Shown: piece by piece, positions 43,515 through 52,587 of the stretch
Position numbering within the stretch: position 1 is the stretch's first letter
How the letters are laid out: the number at the start of each line of letters is the position of its first letter
DNA from: Microlunatus elymi
Lineage (GTDB): Bacteria; Actinomycetota; Actinomycetes; Propionibacteriales; Propionibacteriaceae
Length of the DNA: 64,000 nucleotides
Reading direction: 5' to 3'
NCBI RefSeq assembly: GCF_007362775.1
Contig: NZ_CP041692.1
Location: 3,658,001-3,722,000, forward strand
Made by a program: the position numbers and the translations under genes
Notes under the pieces: model-generated
Databases searched by the model: none
Seen by the model: the letters and a program-made list of their open reading frames with translations, nothing else
Told to the model about the DNA's origin: nothing

Positions 43515-45479
43515 TTAGGCGGCGGTGGTGTGGGCGCCGTTGGGTTGGGCGGCGTGCCAGACGGCTCGGGCGAAGTGGGTGGTGCCGAGGTCTTGGGTGC
43601 CGGCGGCGCTGGTGATCAGTACTTGGCCGTAGCGGGTGAGCCAGACGAGGGTGCCTGGCACGGGTTGTCGGACCGAGATCCGGCCGTGGGTTTTGTATCG
43701 GTGTTCGGGCCTTGCGAGGGGTGCGAGTTTGCCGAGGGCGGTTTGGCCGGGTTCGGCCGGGCTGCGGTCGGGCCGCCGCCGGTAGGGGTTGGTGTGGTCC
43801 AGATCCGTGGTGCGGCCGATGGTGGTCGAGTAGGGGTAAAGGCTGGCCGGGTTGCGGCAGAACACCGCCTCGCGGAGCCTGGGTGGGACCTCGTAGGCGT
43901 CGACGGCGGGGATGGTGTTCAGGTCGAGCACCGGTAGCAGGTTGATCCGGCAGTCGTCCAGCCAGTGTCGGACCTGGTGCAGGCTGGCCGATCCGAGTTC
44001 CTCGACCCGGGCGATCGGCGTGGTGTCGTCGGGGTAGTAGTGCACATGCAGCATCGCGGGGGAGACCAGCCGGGCGGGGTCGAGGTGCCGTAACAGTTGC
44101 CGGAGTGCTTCTTGCCGGTATTCCTGCCGCAGAAACGGATTCAGCCGATCAGCCGACGGCCCTGAGTGTTCCTGCCGCTGGCCGCAACCATGATCATGTT
44201 CACCCGAGGGCTCGGTCGAGTCATGATCACCCGCGGAGCCTGCGGGATCATGTTCATCCGCCGGCCGGGTGGGTTCATGGTCACGTGTGAATCCTGCCGG
44301 GTCATGATCAGGTTCAGGTCGGGACTGATCAGACCGGCCCGTGGGATCGGCTGGATCATGATCGCCCGCGGGCTGCGGCTGAGGTTGGCCGCACCCAGGT
44401 TCTTCATCCGCGAGATGATCATCGACGAGACCCTGGTCCTGACTCCGCCCGTCGTCAGGCGACTGCCACTGGCCGGGATCGGCCGGGATGTCGTTGTCGA
44501 ATCCGGGATCGGGCGGTAGCAGGGATTCTTCGACCGGCGGCTCCCGATCGGGGTCGAACGGTGCACCGTCGGGGTCGTTGCACGGGAAGTGGTCGGGTTG
44601 GATGTCGTTCCGGTTGGGGTCGTAGCGCAGCGGTGGCTGTTGCAGCTCGGCCAGCGCGTCGAACAGGTCGGGTTGTTCGTGTTCGATCAACAGTTGGGCG
44701 GCCCGGACCGGGTTGGTGCCCAGCAGGCTGAACGCGACCGCACGCCACTCGTCTCGGGTTTTGGCGTCGCGGGTCGGTACTCCGGCCATCCGGCAGCGAT
44801 CGGCGCCGGCGAGGATGTCGGCGACCCGGTCGACCATCGCGTCCAGCCGGATCGCCTCGGCGGCATCCAACCGGGCATACACCGCCTTGATGCCGTGCTC
44901 TCCTGCCTGACCGACCCGAACAAACCTCGACCGCCGCCCCTCGGCGATCAACTTCGCGATCCGTTCCCCGTCCACCCGCAGCATCGCCGCATCCAGGAGA
45001 TGTTCCAGTCGCCGGCGGCCGACCGCGATCAGGTCCCCGGACAGCATCCGATCCACCGCGCCGGCCTGCCCCGGCGACAGGTCGCGGCAGCTGCGGGCGA
45101 TCAACCGGACCGCCCAGTCGGCCACCAGGCCGCGGCGGACCAGTGCCCAGATCCGGGTGAAGCGCTGGCGCAGGTCGGTCGCGTCGGCGATCAGGCTGCG
45201 GGCCTGCCCGATGCTGGCCTGGATCAGCGGCGCCAACTCCGCCGGAGCGAACTCGCCCACCAGCGGAGTGCCGGCGGCGCCGAAACACATTGCGCGTTCA
45301 CCGACCAGCCGGCCCGCCCCGGCCGAGGCAGGTAGCAGGCCTACCGGTGGGTGCAGGTCGGCCCAATGGGCGGCCAGCAGCAACTGCTCACAACCGACCC
45401 GGAGTTTCTCCCGGGCAACGAAGCCGAACGCCTCGGCCGTACCGGCCAGGTCCAGCCCCGCCACCTCGGATTCGAACAT
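43515..45479 (-). CDS. DUF222/HNH endonuclease-domain protein
   Basis: 654 aa from the ATG at 45479 (MFESEVAGLDLAGTAEAF). Residues ~20-290 are the DUF222 helical domain (CEQLLLAAHWADLHPP, VADWAVRLIARSCRDLSPGQ, RLDAAEAIRLDAMVDRVADIL). Residues ~300-470 are a disordered insert of Asp/His/Pro repeats (EHDPAGSAGDHDS). The C-terminal HNH-like region has VFCRNPASLYPYSTTIGRTTDLDHTNPY and HKTHGR-type YKTHGRISV. Such genes are highly multicopy in Propionibacteriaceae and neighbours. Role unknown; association with mobile DNA is common. The 48-bp open extension to 45527 is a less likely start. Confidence 0.8.
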   Translation of the reverse strand: MFESEVAGLDLAGTAEAFGFVAREKLRVGCEQLLLAAHWADLHPPVGLLPASAGAGRLVGERAMCFGAAGTPLVGEFAPAELAPLIQASIGQARSLIADATDLRQRFTRIWALVRRGLVADWAVRLIARSCRDLSPGQAGAVDRMLSGDLIAVGRRRLEHLLDAAMLRVDGERIAKLIAEGRRSRFVRVGQAGEHGIKAVYARLDAAEAIRLDAMVDRVADILAGADRCRMAGVPTRDAKTRDEWRAVAFSLLGTNPVRAAQLLIEHEQPDLFDALAELQQPPLRYDPNRNDIQPDHFPCNDPDGAPFDPDREPPVEESLLPPDPGFDNDIPADPGQWQSPDDGRSQDQGLVDDHLADEEPGCGQPQPQPAGDHDPADPTGRSDQSRPEPDHDPAGFTRDHEPTRPADEHDPAGSAGDHDSTEPSGEHDHGCGQRQEHSGPSADRLNPFLRQEYRQEALRQLLRHLDPARLVSPAMLHVHYYPDDTTPIARVEELGSASLHQVRHWLDDCRINLLPVLDLNTIPAVDAYEVPPRLREAVFCRNPASLYPYSTTIGRTTDLDHTNPYRRRPDRSPAEPGQTALGKLAPLARPEHRYKTHGRISVRQPVPGTLVWLTRYGQVLITSAAGTQDLGTTHFARAVWHAAQPNGAHTTAA

Positions 45480-45563
45480 GTCATTGATTCTAAAGAAGCC
45501 CACCGACAATCCTTCTCCAGCGACCACTGACGAACCGTTCGACCAAGAAATGCCCAGGCTCGT

Positions 45564-46043
45564 TTGGCCGGTGTTGACGAACGGACCATCAACCGGCAGC
45601 GCAAGGTCCGCGATGCCTACTATCAGGCGTACTTACGAACCGAAGCCATCGAGATCGCCGGCGTGGACGACGTCCTTGCCGAGTTGTCGCACTACGTCCG
45701 GATGGCGATCGTGACGACGGCGAAACGGGCCGACTTCGTGCTGATCCACCAAGAGCGCCAGATCACGCCGTACATGGAGTTCGTCCTCGTCCGGGAGGAC
45801 TACACGCTTGCCAAGCCTGACCCAGAACCTTATCTGACCGGGTTGCAGCGGTTCGGAGCGACCAAGGAGGCAGCCTTGGTGGTCGAGGACTCATCCAGGG
45901 GGCTGAGATCGGCTGTCGCTGCCGGCATTGACTGCGCCATCGTCCACAACGACTTCACCCGCTCGCAGGACTTCTCCCGGGCCCGCCACCGGATCAAGTC
46001 GCTTGCTGAGCTGAAAGACCTCGTCCTCGACGCTGCCACCTGA
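45564..46043 (+). pseudogene. HAD hydrolase lacking its N-terminal motif
   Basis: The frame encodes the cap and core C-terminal part of a HAD phosphatase: DDVLAELSHYVRMAIVTTAKRADF (motif II, Thr), TLAKPDPEPYLTGLQRFG (motif III lysine) and ALVVEDSSRGLRSAVAAGIDCAIVHN (motif IV). The essential DxDGT loop that should precede is absent. Upstream sequence does not encode it in any frame, and only a TTG could start the remnant. Truncated, probably at the time of nearby rearrangement. Confidence 0.7.
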
Positions 46044-46089
46044 CATTCCGATGGGATCCGTCGCGACTGCCCGGTCAACGCCGAACCCT

Positions 46090-46818
46090 TCAGTCCGTCG
46101 ACCGATCTCGGCCATCTCGCGCTTCAGCCGGGCGGTGGTCTTCGGCATGCGCGGCGCGGGGTCGCCACGGCTCGTGCACGTGTGCGAGCCAAACCTGCTC
46201 AGGATCCAGCGCGCGGATTCGCCGTTGCGCTTCGACCCGCGGCTCGTCCAACTCACCGAACCACACTGCCGTGTCGCCACAGATGACGACGGGACGTCCT
46301 CCGGTCTCGACCACAACGAGCTGTGAACCGGGCGTATGACCCGGCGCCGGGACGAGCCGGATGCCGGGCAGCAACTCGAGTTCTCCGTCCACCGGCACGT
46401 ACTGCAGGTCAGGAGCGTCGACCCACTCGCGAATCGTGTAGTCATCCTCCCTGCGGGCGTCGTCGAGCTCCCGACGTTGAACGTAGATCGGCCGCCCGGC
46501 GAAGAGGTGGTTGCCGCCGCAATGATCGGCGTGAAGGTGGGTGTTGACGACGATGTCGATGCCAGCGACGTCGAAGTCCTGTTCGTTCAAGGGAAAGAGG
46601 CGGGGGTTGAAGGCGGCCACCACTGCCGGGTGCAACTCGGTCATGCCGGTGTCGACCAGAACCCGACCGTCGGGGTGGTCGATGACGTGCACGCATACGG
46701 GCATTACCTCGCCCTCGACGAGCAGCTCAGCAACGACGATGGGCGTGACGGTGATGGCGAAGTCGGGGTTCATCGGCCCGATGCTCGGCTCTTGACGTGC
46801 GAATCGCGCGGTTGTCAT
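46090..46818 (-). CDS. Metallo-beta-lactamase-fold hydrolase (lactonase-like)
   Basis: 242 aa from the ATG at 46818 (AAGGAACTCATCA upstream). Metal motif THLHADHCGG (HxHxDH, about residues 93-102), then APGHTPGSQLVVVETGG with the next histidine, and VVICGDTAVWFGELDEP with the bridging aspartate. LVDTGMTELHP is typical of the N-acyl-homoserine lactonase/quorum-quenching-like group. The last histidine falls in LAHVHEPW. Cytoplasmic. Coupled to the SRPBCC gene by ATGA. Confidence 0.88.
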   Translation of the reverse strand: MTTARFARQEPSIGPMNPDFAITVTPIVVAELLVEGEVMPVCVHVIDHPDGRVLVDTGMTELHPAVVAAFNPRLFPLNEQDFDVAGIDIVVNTHLHADHCGGNHLFAGRPIYVQRRELDDARREDDYTIREWVDAPDLQYVPVDGELELLPGIRLVPAPGHTPGSQLVVVETGGRPVVICGDTAVWFGELDEPRVEAQRRIRALDPEQVWLAHVHEPWRPRAAHAEDHRPAEARDGRDRSTD

Positions 46819-47366
46819 TGATGAGTTCCTTCCTTGGCCCGTGCGGCGTTGAGATACCCGACGAGGTTGTCGAGCCACGGCGCTTGCTCATCGGGGCCGA
46901 ACGGGACGCTGCCCCAGCCCGCCACCATTTCGGAGAAGTATTCGTTCTCCCAGTCCGCTCCGCTCCCGTACGAGCTCGTGACGACGCGGAGGATGCAGCT
47001 GCCACCCGACGCTGACTCGATCAAGAACTCGGTAGCAACCGGTGAGATCGACGCCAGTTCCTCGTCGGTGACCTCGTGTCCTGCGGTGTCGGCCACCCAC
47101 TCGCGCATCTCGTCGGTCATCGGCCACGGCTCTTCATACGCGAAACGCTGATTCGGGTTGTACGCGGTGATGACACCGGTCGATCGGAACCCGTGGTCGA
47201 ACACGACCTCGCCACCGATCTGGGCGTCCAGCCGGGTTGGCACCATCCACGCCGAGATTCCGTCGGCGGTTGCGATGGCGTCCCACACCTCCTCCGGAGA
47301 GGCGGCCAGCGCTCGCGTGCGCTCGGCTCGGTGTTCGACGCGACCGCGCCGGTCGGGATTGGTCAC
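46815..47366 (-). CDS. SRPBCC (AHSA1-type) protein
   Basis: 183 aa. TRALAASPEEVWDAIATADGISAWMVPTRLDAQ begins the helix-grip fold; GEVVFDHGFRSTGVITAYNPNQRFAYEEP and GGSCILRVVTSSYG are typical strands; the last helix is WLDNLVGYLNAARAKEG. The start overlaps the regulator gene (ATGA), and the stop overlaps the MBL gene. ArsR-type regulator plus AHSA1 protein is a recurrent actinobacterial pair. Ligand unknown. Confidence 0.87.
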   Translation of the reverse strand: MTNPDRRGRVEHRAERTRALAASPEEVWDAIATADGISAWMVPTRLDAQIGGEVVFDHGFRSTGVITAYNPNQRFAYEEPWPMTDEMREWVADTAGHEVTDEELASISPVATEFLIESASGGSCILRVVTSSYGSGADWENEYFSEMVAGWGSVPFGPDEQAPWLDNLVGYLNAARAKEGTHQ

Positions 47367-47938
47367 GAGTCCTCCTTGGGCTTGGGGTACGACGAGACGG
47401 TGAGACGGTGGAGTCGTCCGTCATCGTGGTGATATTTCGCGACCAACTCGGCGAGGGCCGTCTGCAGTTCGGCCGCGAACGCAGCGCGATCCTCGGGAGA
47501 CTTCAACCCGATCACCGTGTCGACGGTCAGGGTCGGCACCCGCGTCCCAGTCGCCACCTTGCTGGCGGCCGACCCCGCTTCGGACATCGTCCGAGCGCTC
47601 ACGGCTACCAGATACGCAGCCGAGAGCCGATCAGCGATCTCGTTCGGATCAGCGACTCTTCCTTCAAGCAGGTCGGGGGCGACGACGAGATGTCGCGCCG
47701 AGCGCTGCACGTAGCGTTCGGTGATACCGCCCCAGGTGCGTTCGCCGGCCGGCTCGACCAATCCATGCGCCTCCAGGGCCTTCAGGTGATAGTTCACCTT
47801 CTGCCGAGTCAGCCCGACTGTCGCCGCAACCGATGCTGCTGATCCCGGTTCAGTCAGAGCATCCAGGATCGAGGTCCGAATCGGATCGAGCGCTACCTCG
47901 ACCGCGACGGCGTCATTGAGTACCTGAATATCGTCCAC
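47363..47938 (-). CDS. ArsR-like winged-helix regulator
   Basis: 191 aa from the GTG at 47938 (VDDIQVLNDAVAVEVALDPIRTSILDAL). Winged helix residues ~20-75: SAASVAATVGLTRQKVNYHLKALEAHGLVEPAGERTWGG. The C-terminal part (VPTLTVDTVIGLKSPEDRAAFAAELQTAL) is a helical dimerisation or ligand region common in the helix_turn_helix_20 group. The upstream promoter contains a TTGACA/TGTCAA dyad, so it likely represses its own operon. Confidence 0.87.
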   Translation of the reverse strand: MDDIQVLNDAVAVEVALDPIRTSILDALTEPGSAASVAATVGLTRQKVNYHLKALEAHGLVEPAGERTWGGITERYVQRSARHLVVAPDLLEGRVADPNEIADRLSAAYLVAVSARTMSEAGSAASKVATGTRVPTLTVDTVIGLKSPEDRAAFAAELQTALAELVAKYHHDDGRLHRLTVSSYPKPKEDS

Positions 47939-47944
47939 GGCTCG

Positions 47945-47974
47945 ACGATAGGTCTTGACAGGAAAACTTGTCAA
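47945..47974 (-). promoter_or_regulatory. Promoter with overlapping operator for the ArsR-SRPBCC-MBL operon
   Basis: On the minus strand TTGACA (47974-47969) and CTATCG (47950-47945) are 18 bp apart, ending 7 bp before the GTG. Transcripts would be nearly leaderless. The -35 box is one arm of the dyad TTGACAAGTTTTCCTGTCAA (47955-47974). Repressor binding there would block the promoter. Confidence 0.6.
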
Positions 47975-48076
47975 TGCCGTCCGACGGTGCCTCGATCTTG
48001 GGTCTGAGCCATCGCTGAAGCCGAGTACGACGGCGGTCACCATTCCGACGCCGTACCCGGGGACGAGTCGGGGCCC

Positions 48077-50656
48077 CTACTCGACGCGTTGTACGGCGCC
48101 GGTGGCGGCGGCTGCCGCGTCCACTCCTGCCTGCCGGGCCTGGGCCACCTCGGCATCGGTCAGGGTGCGGTCGGCGGCACGGAAGCGCAGCGCATAGGCC
48201 AGCGACTTCTTGCCCTCCCCAATTTGATCACCGGTGTAGACGTCGAACAGCCGGATCTCCTCCAGCAGTTCGCCGGCACCGGATCGCACGGCGTCCTGAA
48301 CGTCCGCGGCGGGCACGTCGTGATCGACGATCAGAGCCAGGTCCTGTTTGACCACCGGATGGGTGGAGATCGCCGCCACGTCACCGATCTCGGGCGCCGA
48401 GCTGACCAGCAGATCAAGATCGATTTCGGTTGCGCAGGTGCGTTGCGGCAGACCGAAGTCCTTGATCACGGTCGGGTGCAGTTCACCCGCGAAGCCGATC
48501 TCGGTCCGGGTCCCGTCCTGTGCAACCGCGATAATCGCCGCGCATCGGCCCGGGTGCCACGGCGACTGCTGGGCCTGCTCGGTGATCACCGTGGCACCGG
48601 CGGCGCGGGCGGCGATCTCGGCGACGGCAACGGCGTGCCGCCAGGTCACCGGCTCGGCCGGTCCGGTCCAGCCCGCCGGCCGGACCACGCCGGTCAGCAC
48701 GGCACCGAGATGCCGTGGCTGATCACCGATCGCCCGGTCCATCGCCGCCAGCTCGTCGTCGGTCGGCCGGTGCTCGACCCCGGGACGCGGCGCGATCCCG
48801 GATCCCTGCGGAGCAAGGAAAACCGGACCGATCTCGTACAGCGCAAGATCGTCGATGCTGCGGCTGGTGTTGCGGCTCACGGCCGCGAACAGCTCCGGCA
48901 GCAACGTGGTCCGCAGCTCTGCCTGTTCCTCCGACAGCGGATTGGCCATCCGCAGCGTCCGCCGCCGATCGTCACCGGCCGGGATCTGAAGTTGATCAAG
49001 GACCGCGGCACCCATGAACGGGAAGGTCTGCACCTCGACGTGTCCGGTGTCGGCCAATGCCCCGCTGATCAACCGCCGCAGCCGTTGCCGCCGGGTCAGA
49101 CCGCGACCGGCCGGCGGGATCGGGATCACCGGCTCGACCCGCTCGTAGCCGTAGATCCGGCCGACCTCCTCGACATAGTCGTACGGGTCGGTCAGGTCCG
49201 GCCGCCAGCTCGGCGGGGTCAGGGTCAGCGTGTCACCATGATCATCAACGAGGACGCCGACCTGCTGCAGCGCGGCCACGACCGTTTCATGATCGATCTC
49301 GGCGCCCATGATCCGACCAGGAAGTTGATCTTCGATCTGCACCGGGATCCGGACGGGCGCCGCACCGGCGATGGTCTCGTCGGCGGACAAGGTTCCACCG
49401 CCGAGAGCGATCAACAACTCGGCCACCCGATGCGCAGCGGCGTAGGCCGCACCCGGATCGACGCCGCGCTCGAAGCGACGGGACGCCTCCGAGGACAGCT
49501 TGTGCCGGCGCGAGGTCCTGGCGATGGTGATCGCGTCGAAGTTGGCGGCCTCGATCACCACCCGGCGGGTGTTCGCGTCCACCTCGGTCTCGGCGCCGCC
49601 CATCACGCCCGCCAGGCCGATCGGCCCGCGGTCGTCGGTGATCAACAGATCCTCCGGATCCAGTTCACGGGTGACGTCGTCGAGAGTGATCAACTTCTCC
49701 CCCGGTTCGGCGTTGCGGACCACGATGCCGCCCTGCAACTTGTCCGCATCGTAAGCGTGCAACGGCTGTCCGGTCTCCAACATCACGTAGTTGGTGACGT
49801 CGACGGCCAGCGAGATCGACCGCATCCCGGCCTGCTGCACCCGGCGCTTCAGCCAGCGCGGACTCGGCCTGGTCGGATCAAGATCATCAACCGTCAGTGC
49901 GACGAACAACGGGCAGTTGTCGGAATTGATCTTGACCGGGTAGCCGGAGCCGGAATCCGGTCCTTCGACAGGCTCAGGGGCCTTGGCGACCGGGTCGGTG
50001 AAGGAAACATCGAAGGTCAAGGCGGCCTCCCGGGCGATGCCGCGTACCGACCAGCAGTAGCCGCGGTCCGGGGTCACGGCGATGTCCAGCACGTGCTCGC
50101 GCAGGTAGATCGCCGGGTCGGCGTCCATGCCGATTTCCAGGGCCGCGGACTCGGCCGACGTCTGACCGGCGACCAGCGGGCCGGCCGCGTCAGGGGTGAG
50201 CACCATGATGCCGGCATGATCATCTCCGAGCCCGAGTTCGCGCTCGGAGCAGATCATCCCGTCGCTGACATGGCCGTACGTCTTGCGAGAGGCGATCTTG
50301 AAACCGCCGGGCAGTTCGGCACCGGGCAGCGCCACCACCACAAGATCACCGACGGCGAAGTTCCTTGCCCCACAGATGATTCCGCGACCGGGCGCGTCGA
50401 AGTCGGTCGGCGTACCGCCCTCATTGTGTGCACCGACGTCGACCCGGCACCAACGGACGGTCTTGCCGTTGGAGTGGGTCTCCTCGCTGAACTCGGCGAC
50501 ACGGCCGATCACCAGCGGCCCGGTGACGTCGGAGCCGACCGCGTCGACGGTCTCGACCTCCAGGCCGACCCGGATCAGCGCGTCCGAGATCTCCTTGCCA
50601 GTAACACTCTCCGGCACTGCGGCGTACTCACGCAGCCAGCTCAACGGAACCCTCAT
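48077..50656 (-). CDS. pheT: Phenylalanyl-tRNA synthetase beta subunit
   Basis: 859 aa. N-terminal B1 OB-fold tRNA-binding domain (LVIGRVAEFSEETHSNGKTVRWCRVDVG, about 47-75), B3/B4 editing domain with CGARNF ahead of it, B5 (RIPVQIEDQLPGRIMGAEI), catalytic-like core, and C-terminal ferredoxin-fold anticodon domain (SAPEIGDVAAISTHPVVKQDLALIVDHDVPA). An in-frame insertion of the dispersed repeat encodes APEPVEGPDSGSG near residue 225, in the variable B3 region. ATGA overlap with pheS. Confidence 0.96.
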   Translation of the reverse strand: MRVPLSWLREYAAVPESVTGKEISDALIRVGLEVETVDAVGSDVTGPLVIGRVAEFSEETHSNGKTVRWCRVDVGAHNEGGTPTDFDAPGRGIICGARNFAVGDLVVVALPGAELPGGFKIASRKTYGHVSDGMICSERELGLGDDHAGIMVLTPDAAGPLVAGQTSAESAALEIGMDADPAIYLREHVLDIAVTPDRGYCWSVRGIAREAALTFDVSFTDPVAKAPEPVEGPDSGSGYPVKINSDNCPLFVALTVDDLDPTRPSPRWLKRRVQQAGMRSISLAVDVTNYVMLETGQPLHAYDADKLQGGIVVRNAEPGEKLITLDDVTRELDPEDLLITDDRGPIGLAGVMGGAETEVDANTRRVVIEAANFDAITIARTSRRHKLSSEASRRFERGVDPGAAYAAAHRVAELLIALGGGTLSADETIAGAAPVRIPVQIEDQLPGRIMGAEIDHETVVAALQQVGVLVDDHGDTLTLTPPSWRPDLTDPYDYVEEVGRIYGYERVEPVIPIPPAGRGLTRRQRLRRLISGALADTGHVEVQTFPFMGAAVLDQLQIPAGDDRRRTLRMANPLSEEQAELRTTLLPELFAAVSRNTSRSIDDLALYEIGPVFLAPQGSGIAPRPGVEHRPTDDELAAMDRAIGDQPRHLGAVLTGVVRPAGWTGPAEPVTWRHAVAVAEIAARAAGATVITEQAQQSPWHPGRCAAIIAVAQDGTRTEIGFAGELHPTVIKDFGLPQRTCATEIDLDLLVSSAPEIGDVAAISTHPVVKQDLALIVDHDVPAADVQDAVRSGAGELLEEIRLFDVYTGDQIGEGKKSLAYALRFRAADRTLTDAEVAQARQAGVDAAAAATGAVQRVE
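49959..49982. repeat. Dispersed short repeat inside pheT
   Basis: GGTCCTTCGACAGGCTCAGG followed by GGCC, in frame within pheT, encoding PEPVEGP on the minus strand. It is the same element as at 11370 and, inverted, 21294, 21350 and 40366. Confidence 0.8.
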
Positions 50657-51765
50657 CGTGCACCTCCGACCAGCGACCGGCTGAACCGGACGTCACCCTG
50701 CACGGTGTCGCGCAGGTCCGACAGGTTGTTGCGGAACATCAGCGTCCGATCGACGCCCATCCCGAAGGCGAAGCCGGTGTAGACCGACGAGTCCACGCCG
50801 CAGGCCTCCAGCACCCTCGGATTGACCACGCCACAACCACCCCATTCGATCCAGCCCTCGCTCTTGCACGTCCGGCACGGGTGCTCCGGATCGCCGACCG
50901 AGGTGCCGTGACAGACGAAACATTGAAGATCAACTTCGGCCGACGGCTCGGTGAACGGGAAGTACGACGGCCGCCAGCGCAAGATCATCTCCTCGCCGAA
51001 CAGCCTGCGGGCGAACTGCTCCAGGGTGCCGCGCAGGTGGCCGAAGGTCAGCCGCTTGTCGACCGCAAGGCCCTCGATCTGGTTGAACACCGGCAGATGC
51101 GTGGCGTCGTACTCGTCGGCCCGATAGACCCGGCCGGGGCACACCACGTACACCGGCAGCTCACGATCCAGCAGCGACCGCGCCTGCACCGGCGAGGTGT
51201 GGGTTCGCAGCACCCGATTGCTCTGCGGCGGATCGATGAACAGGGTGTCCTGCATGGTCCGCGCCGGGTGATCGGGGATGAAGTTCAGGGCGTCGAAGTT
51301 CAGCCACTCGGCCTCCAGCTCGGGACCCTCGGCGATCTCCCAGCCCATTGCCACGAAGATGTCGCTCATCAGGTCGGTCACGCCGGAGATCGGATGGATC
51401 GCGCCCTGGCCGACCAGGTCGGTGGGAAGCGTCACGTCCACCTGTTCGGAGGCCAATTGGCGTTCCAGTTCGGCCGCGGAGATGTCCGCCTCGCGCGCCT
51501 TCAGGGCCTGATTGACCCGGCCGCGGGCCTGCCCCATCCGCTTGCCGACCTCACGCTTGGCCTCCGGCGGCAGTGCACCGATCTCCCGGTTGGCCAGCGC
51601 CAGCGGCGAGCGATCGCCGGAGTGCGCGATCCGGGCCTGCTTGAGCTCGGCGACCGTGGTCGCCTCGGCAAACGCCTGCAGCGCTTCGGCAACCATGGCC
51701 TCGACACTCTCGGCGCTCAGCGTCGCGACCTGGACAGGGTCGTAGCTCTTGTTCGGCCCGGACAT
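50653..51765 (-). CDS. pheS: Phenylalanyl-tRNA synthetase alpha subunit
   Basis: 370 aa. N-terminal coiled coil (residues ~15-100), then class II motifs: motif 1 around HPISGVTDLMSDIFVAMGWEIAEGPELE, motif 2 around VYRADEYDATHLPVFNQIEGLAVD, motif 3 GFAFGMGVDRTLMFRNN at the end. The C-rich insert CFVCHGTS...CRTCKSEGW with paired cysteines is usual in actinobacteria. Makes an alpha2-beta2 enzyme with PheT, to which it is coupled. Confidence 0.97.
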   Translation of the reverse strand: MSGPNKSYDPVQVATLSAESVEAMVAEALQAFAEATTVAELKQARIAHSGDRSPLALANREIGALPPEAKREVGKRMGQARGRVNQALKAREADISAAELERQLASEQVDVTLPTDLVGQGAIHPISGVTDLMSDIFVAMGWEIAEGPELEAEWLNFDALNFIPDHPARTMQDTLFIDPPQSNRVLRTHTSPVQARSLLDRELPVYVVCPGRVYRADEYDATHLPVFNQIEGLAVDKRLTFGHLRGTLEQFARRLFGEEMILRWRPSYFPFTEPSAEVDLQCFVCHGTSVGDPEHPCRTCKSEGWIEWGGCGVVNPRVLEACGVDSSVYTGFAFGMGVDRTLMFRNNLSDLRDTVQGDVRFSRSLVGGAR

Positions 51766-51947
51766 CGGACTCCTTCATCGGTCAAATGGGTGGCGTGCAC
51801 GCTCCATCCGAAGGCGCCGCGCCCGCACAGTCTAGAAAGGTGGGCGGTGCCGCAGCCAATCGGTTGCCGACCAGGAGGCGTCCTCATCGCGAGAAGGTGC
51901 GCAACCCACGCGACCGCTCAGCGCCGGAACCATCATGATGGTCAACC

Positions 51948-52550
51948 ATGACTTCGATCCAGCCCGGAAACACCGTGATCTTCTTCGGCGACAGCATTAC
52001 CGACGCCGGCCGCCGCGACGACCCCGACCAACTCGGCAACGGCTACGTCCGGCTGCTCGCTGCCGAGTTGGCCGACGCCCGCGTGCTCAACGCCGGCATC
52101 GGCGGCAACCGGGTCGTCGACCTGCAGCAGCGGCTGGACGACGACGTGCTCGCGGCCGGACCCGATCTGGTGTCGATCATGATCGGCATCAACGACACCT
52201 GGCGGCGTTTCGACCGTGACGATCCCACCAGCACCGAGGCGTACGAGGCCGGTTACCGCGACGTGCTCACCCGGATCCGTACGGCCGGCGCGTCCGCGAT
52301 CCTGCTGGAACCGTTCGTGCTGCCGGTCACCGAGGAGCAGGCCACCGCCTGGCGGGAGGATCTGGATCCGCGGATCGAGGCGGTGCATCGGCTGGGAGCA
52401 GAATTCGATGCGCCAGTGGTGCCGCTGGACGTCGAGCTGAACAAGCTCGCCGCCGAGACCGGGTCTGCGGCACTGGCCGCCGACGGTGTGCACCCGACCG
52501 AGCGCGGCCACGCCGAGATCGCCCGGCTCTGGCTGGACGCCGTACGATGA
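51948..52550 (+). CDS. SGNH/GDSL-family hydrolase
   Basis: 200 aa. Block I FFGDSITDAG (nucleophile Ser, residues ~14-16), block II Gly in NAGIGGNRVVDLQQRL, block III MIGINDTWRRF, block V DGVHPTERGH with the catalytic Asp/His. An esterase or acyl-hydrolase on lipid or sugar esters, probably cytoplasmic as no signal peptide is visible. No good ribosome site precedes the ATG. Stands between pheS (divergent) and the VapBC pair. Confidence 0.88.
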   Translation: MTSIQPGNTVIFFGDSITDAGRRDDPDQLGNGYVRLLAAELADARVLNAGIGGNRVVDLQQRLDDDVLAAGPDLVSIMIGINDTWRRFDRDDPTSTEAYEAGYRDVLTRIRTAGASAILLEPFVLPVTEEQATAWREDLDPRIEAVHRLGAEFDAPVVPLDVELNKLAAETGSAALAADGVHPTERGHAEIARLWLDAVR

Positions 52551-52587
52551 TGCGTTGACAGCAGCTTGGCGCGATAGCATGAGCATC

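Noticed and set aside
48089-50782. 897-codon plus-strand frame opposite pheT
   Set aside because: Antisense shadow of a well-recognised essential gene; no family or ribosome site.
52555-52583. Strong promoter for vapBC
   Set aside because: TTGACA is good but no -10 at 16-18 bp; only mentioned as a possibility.
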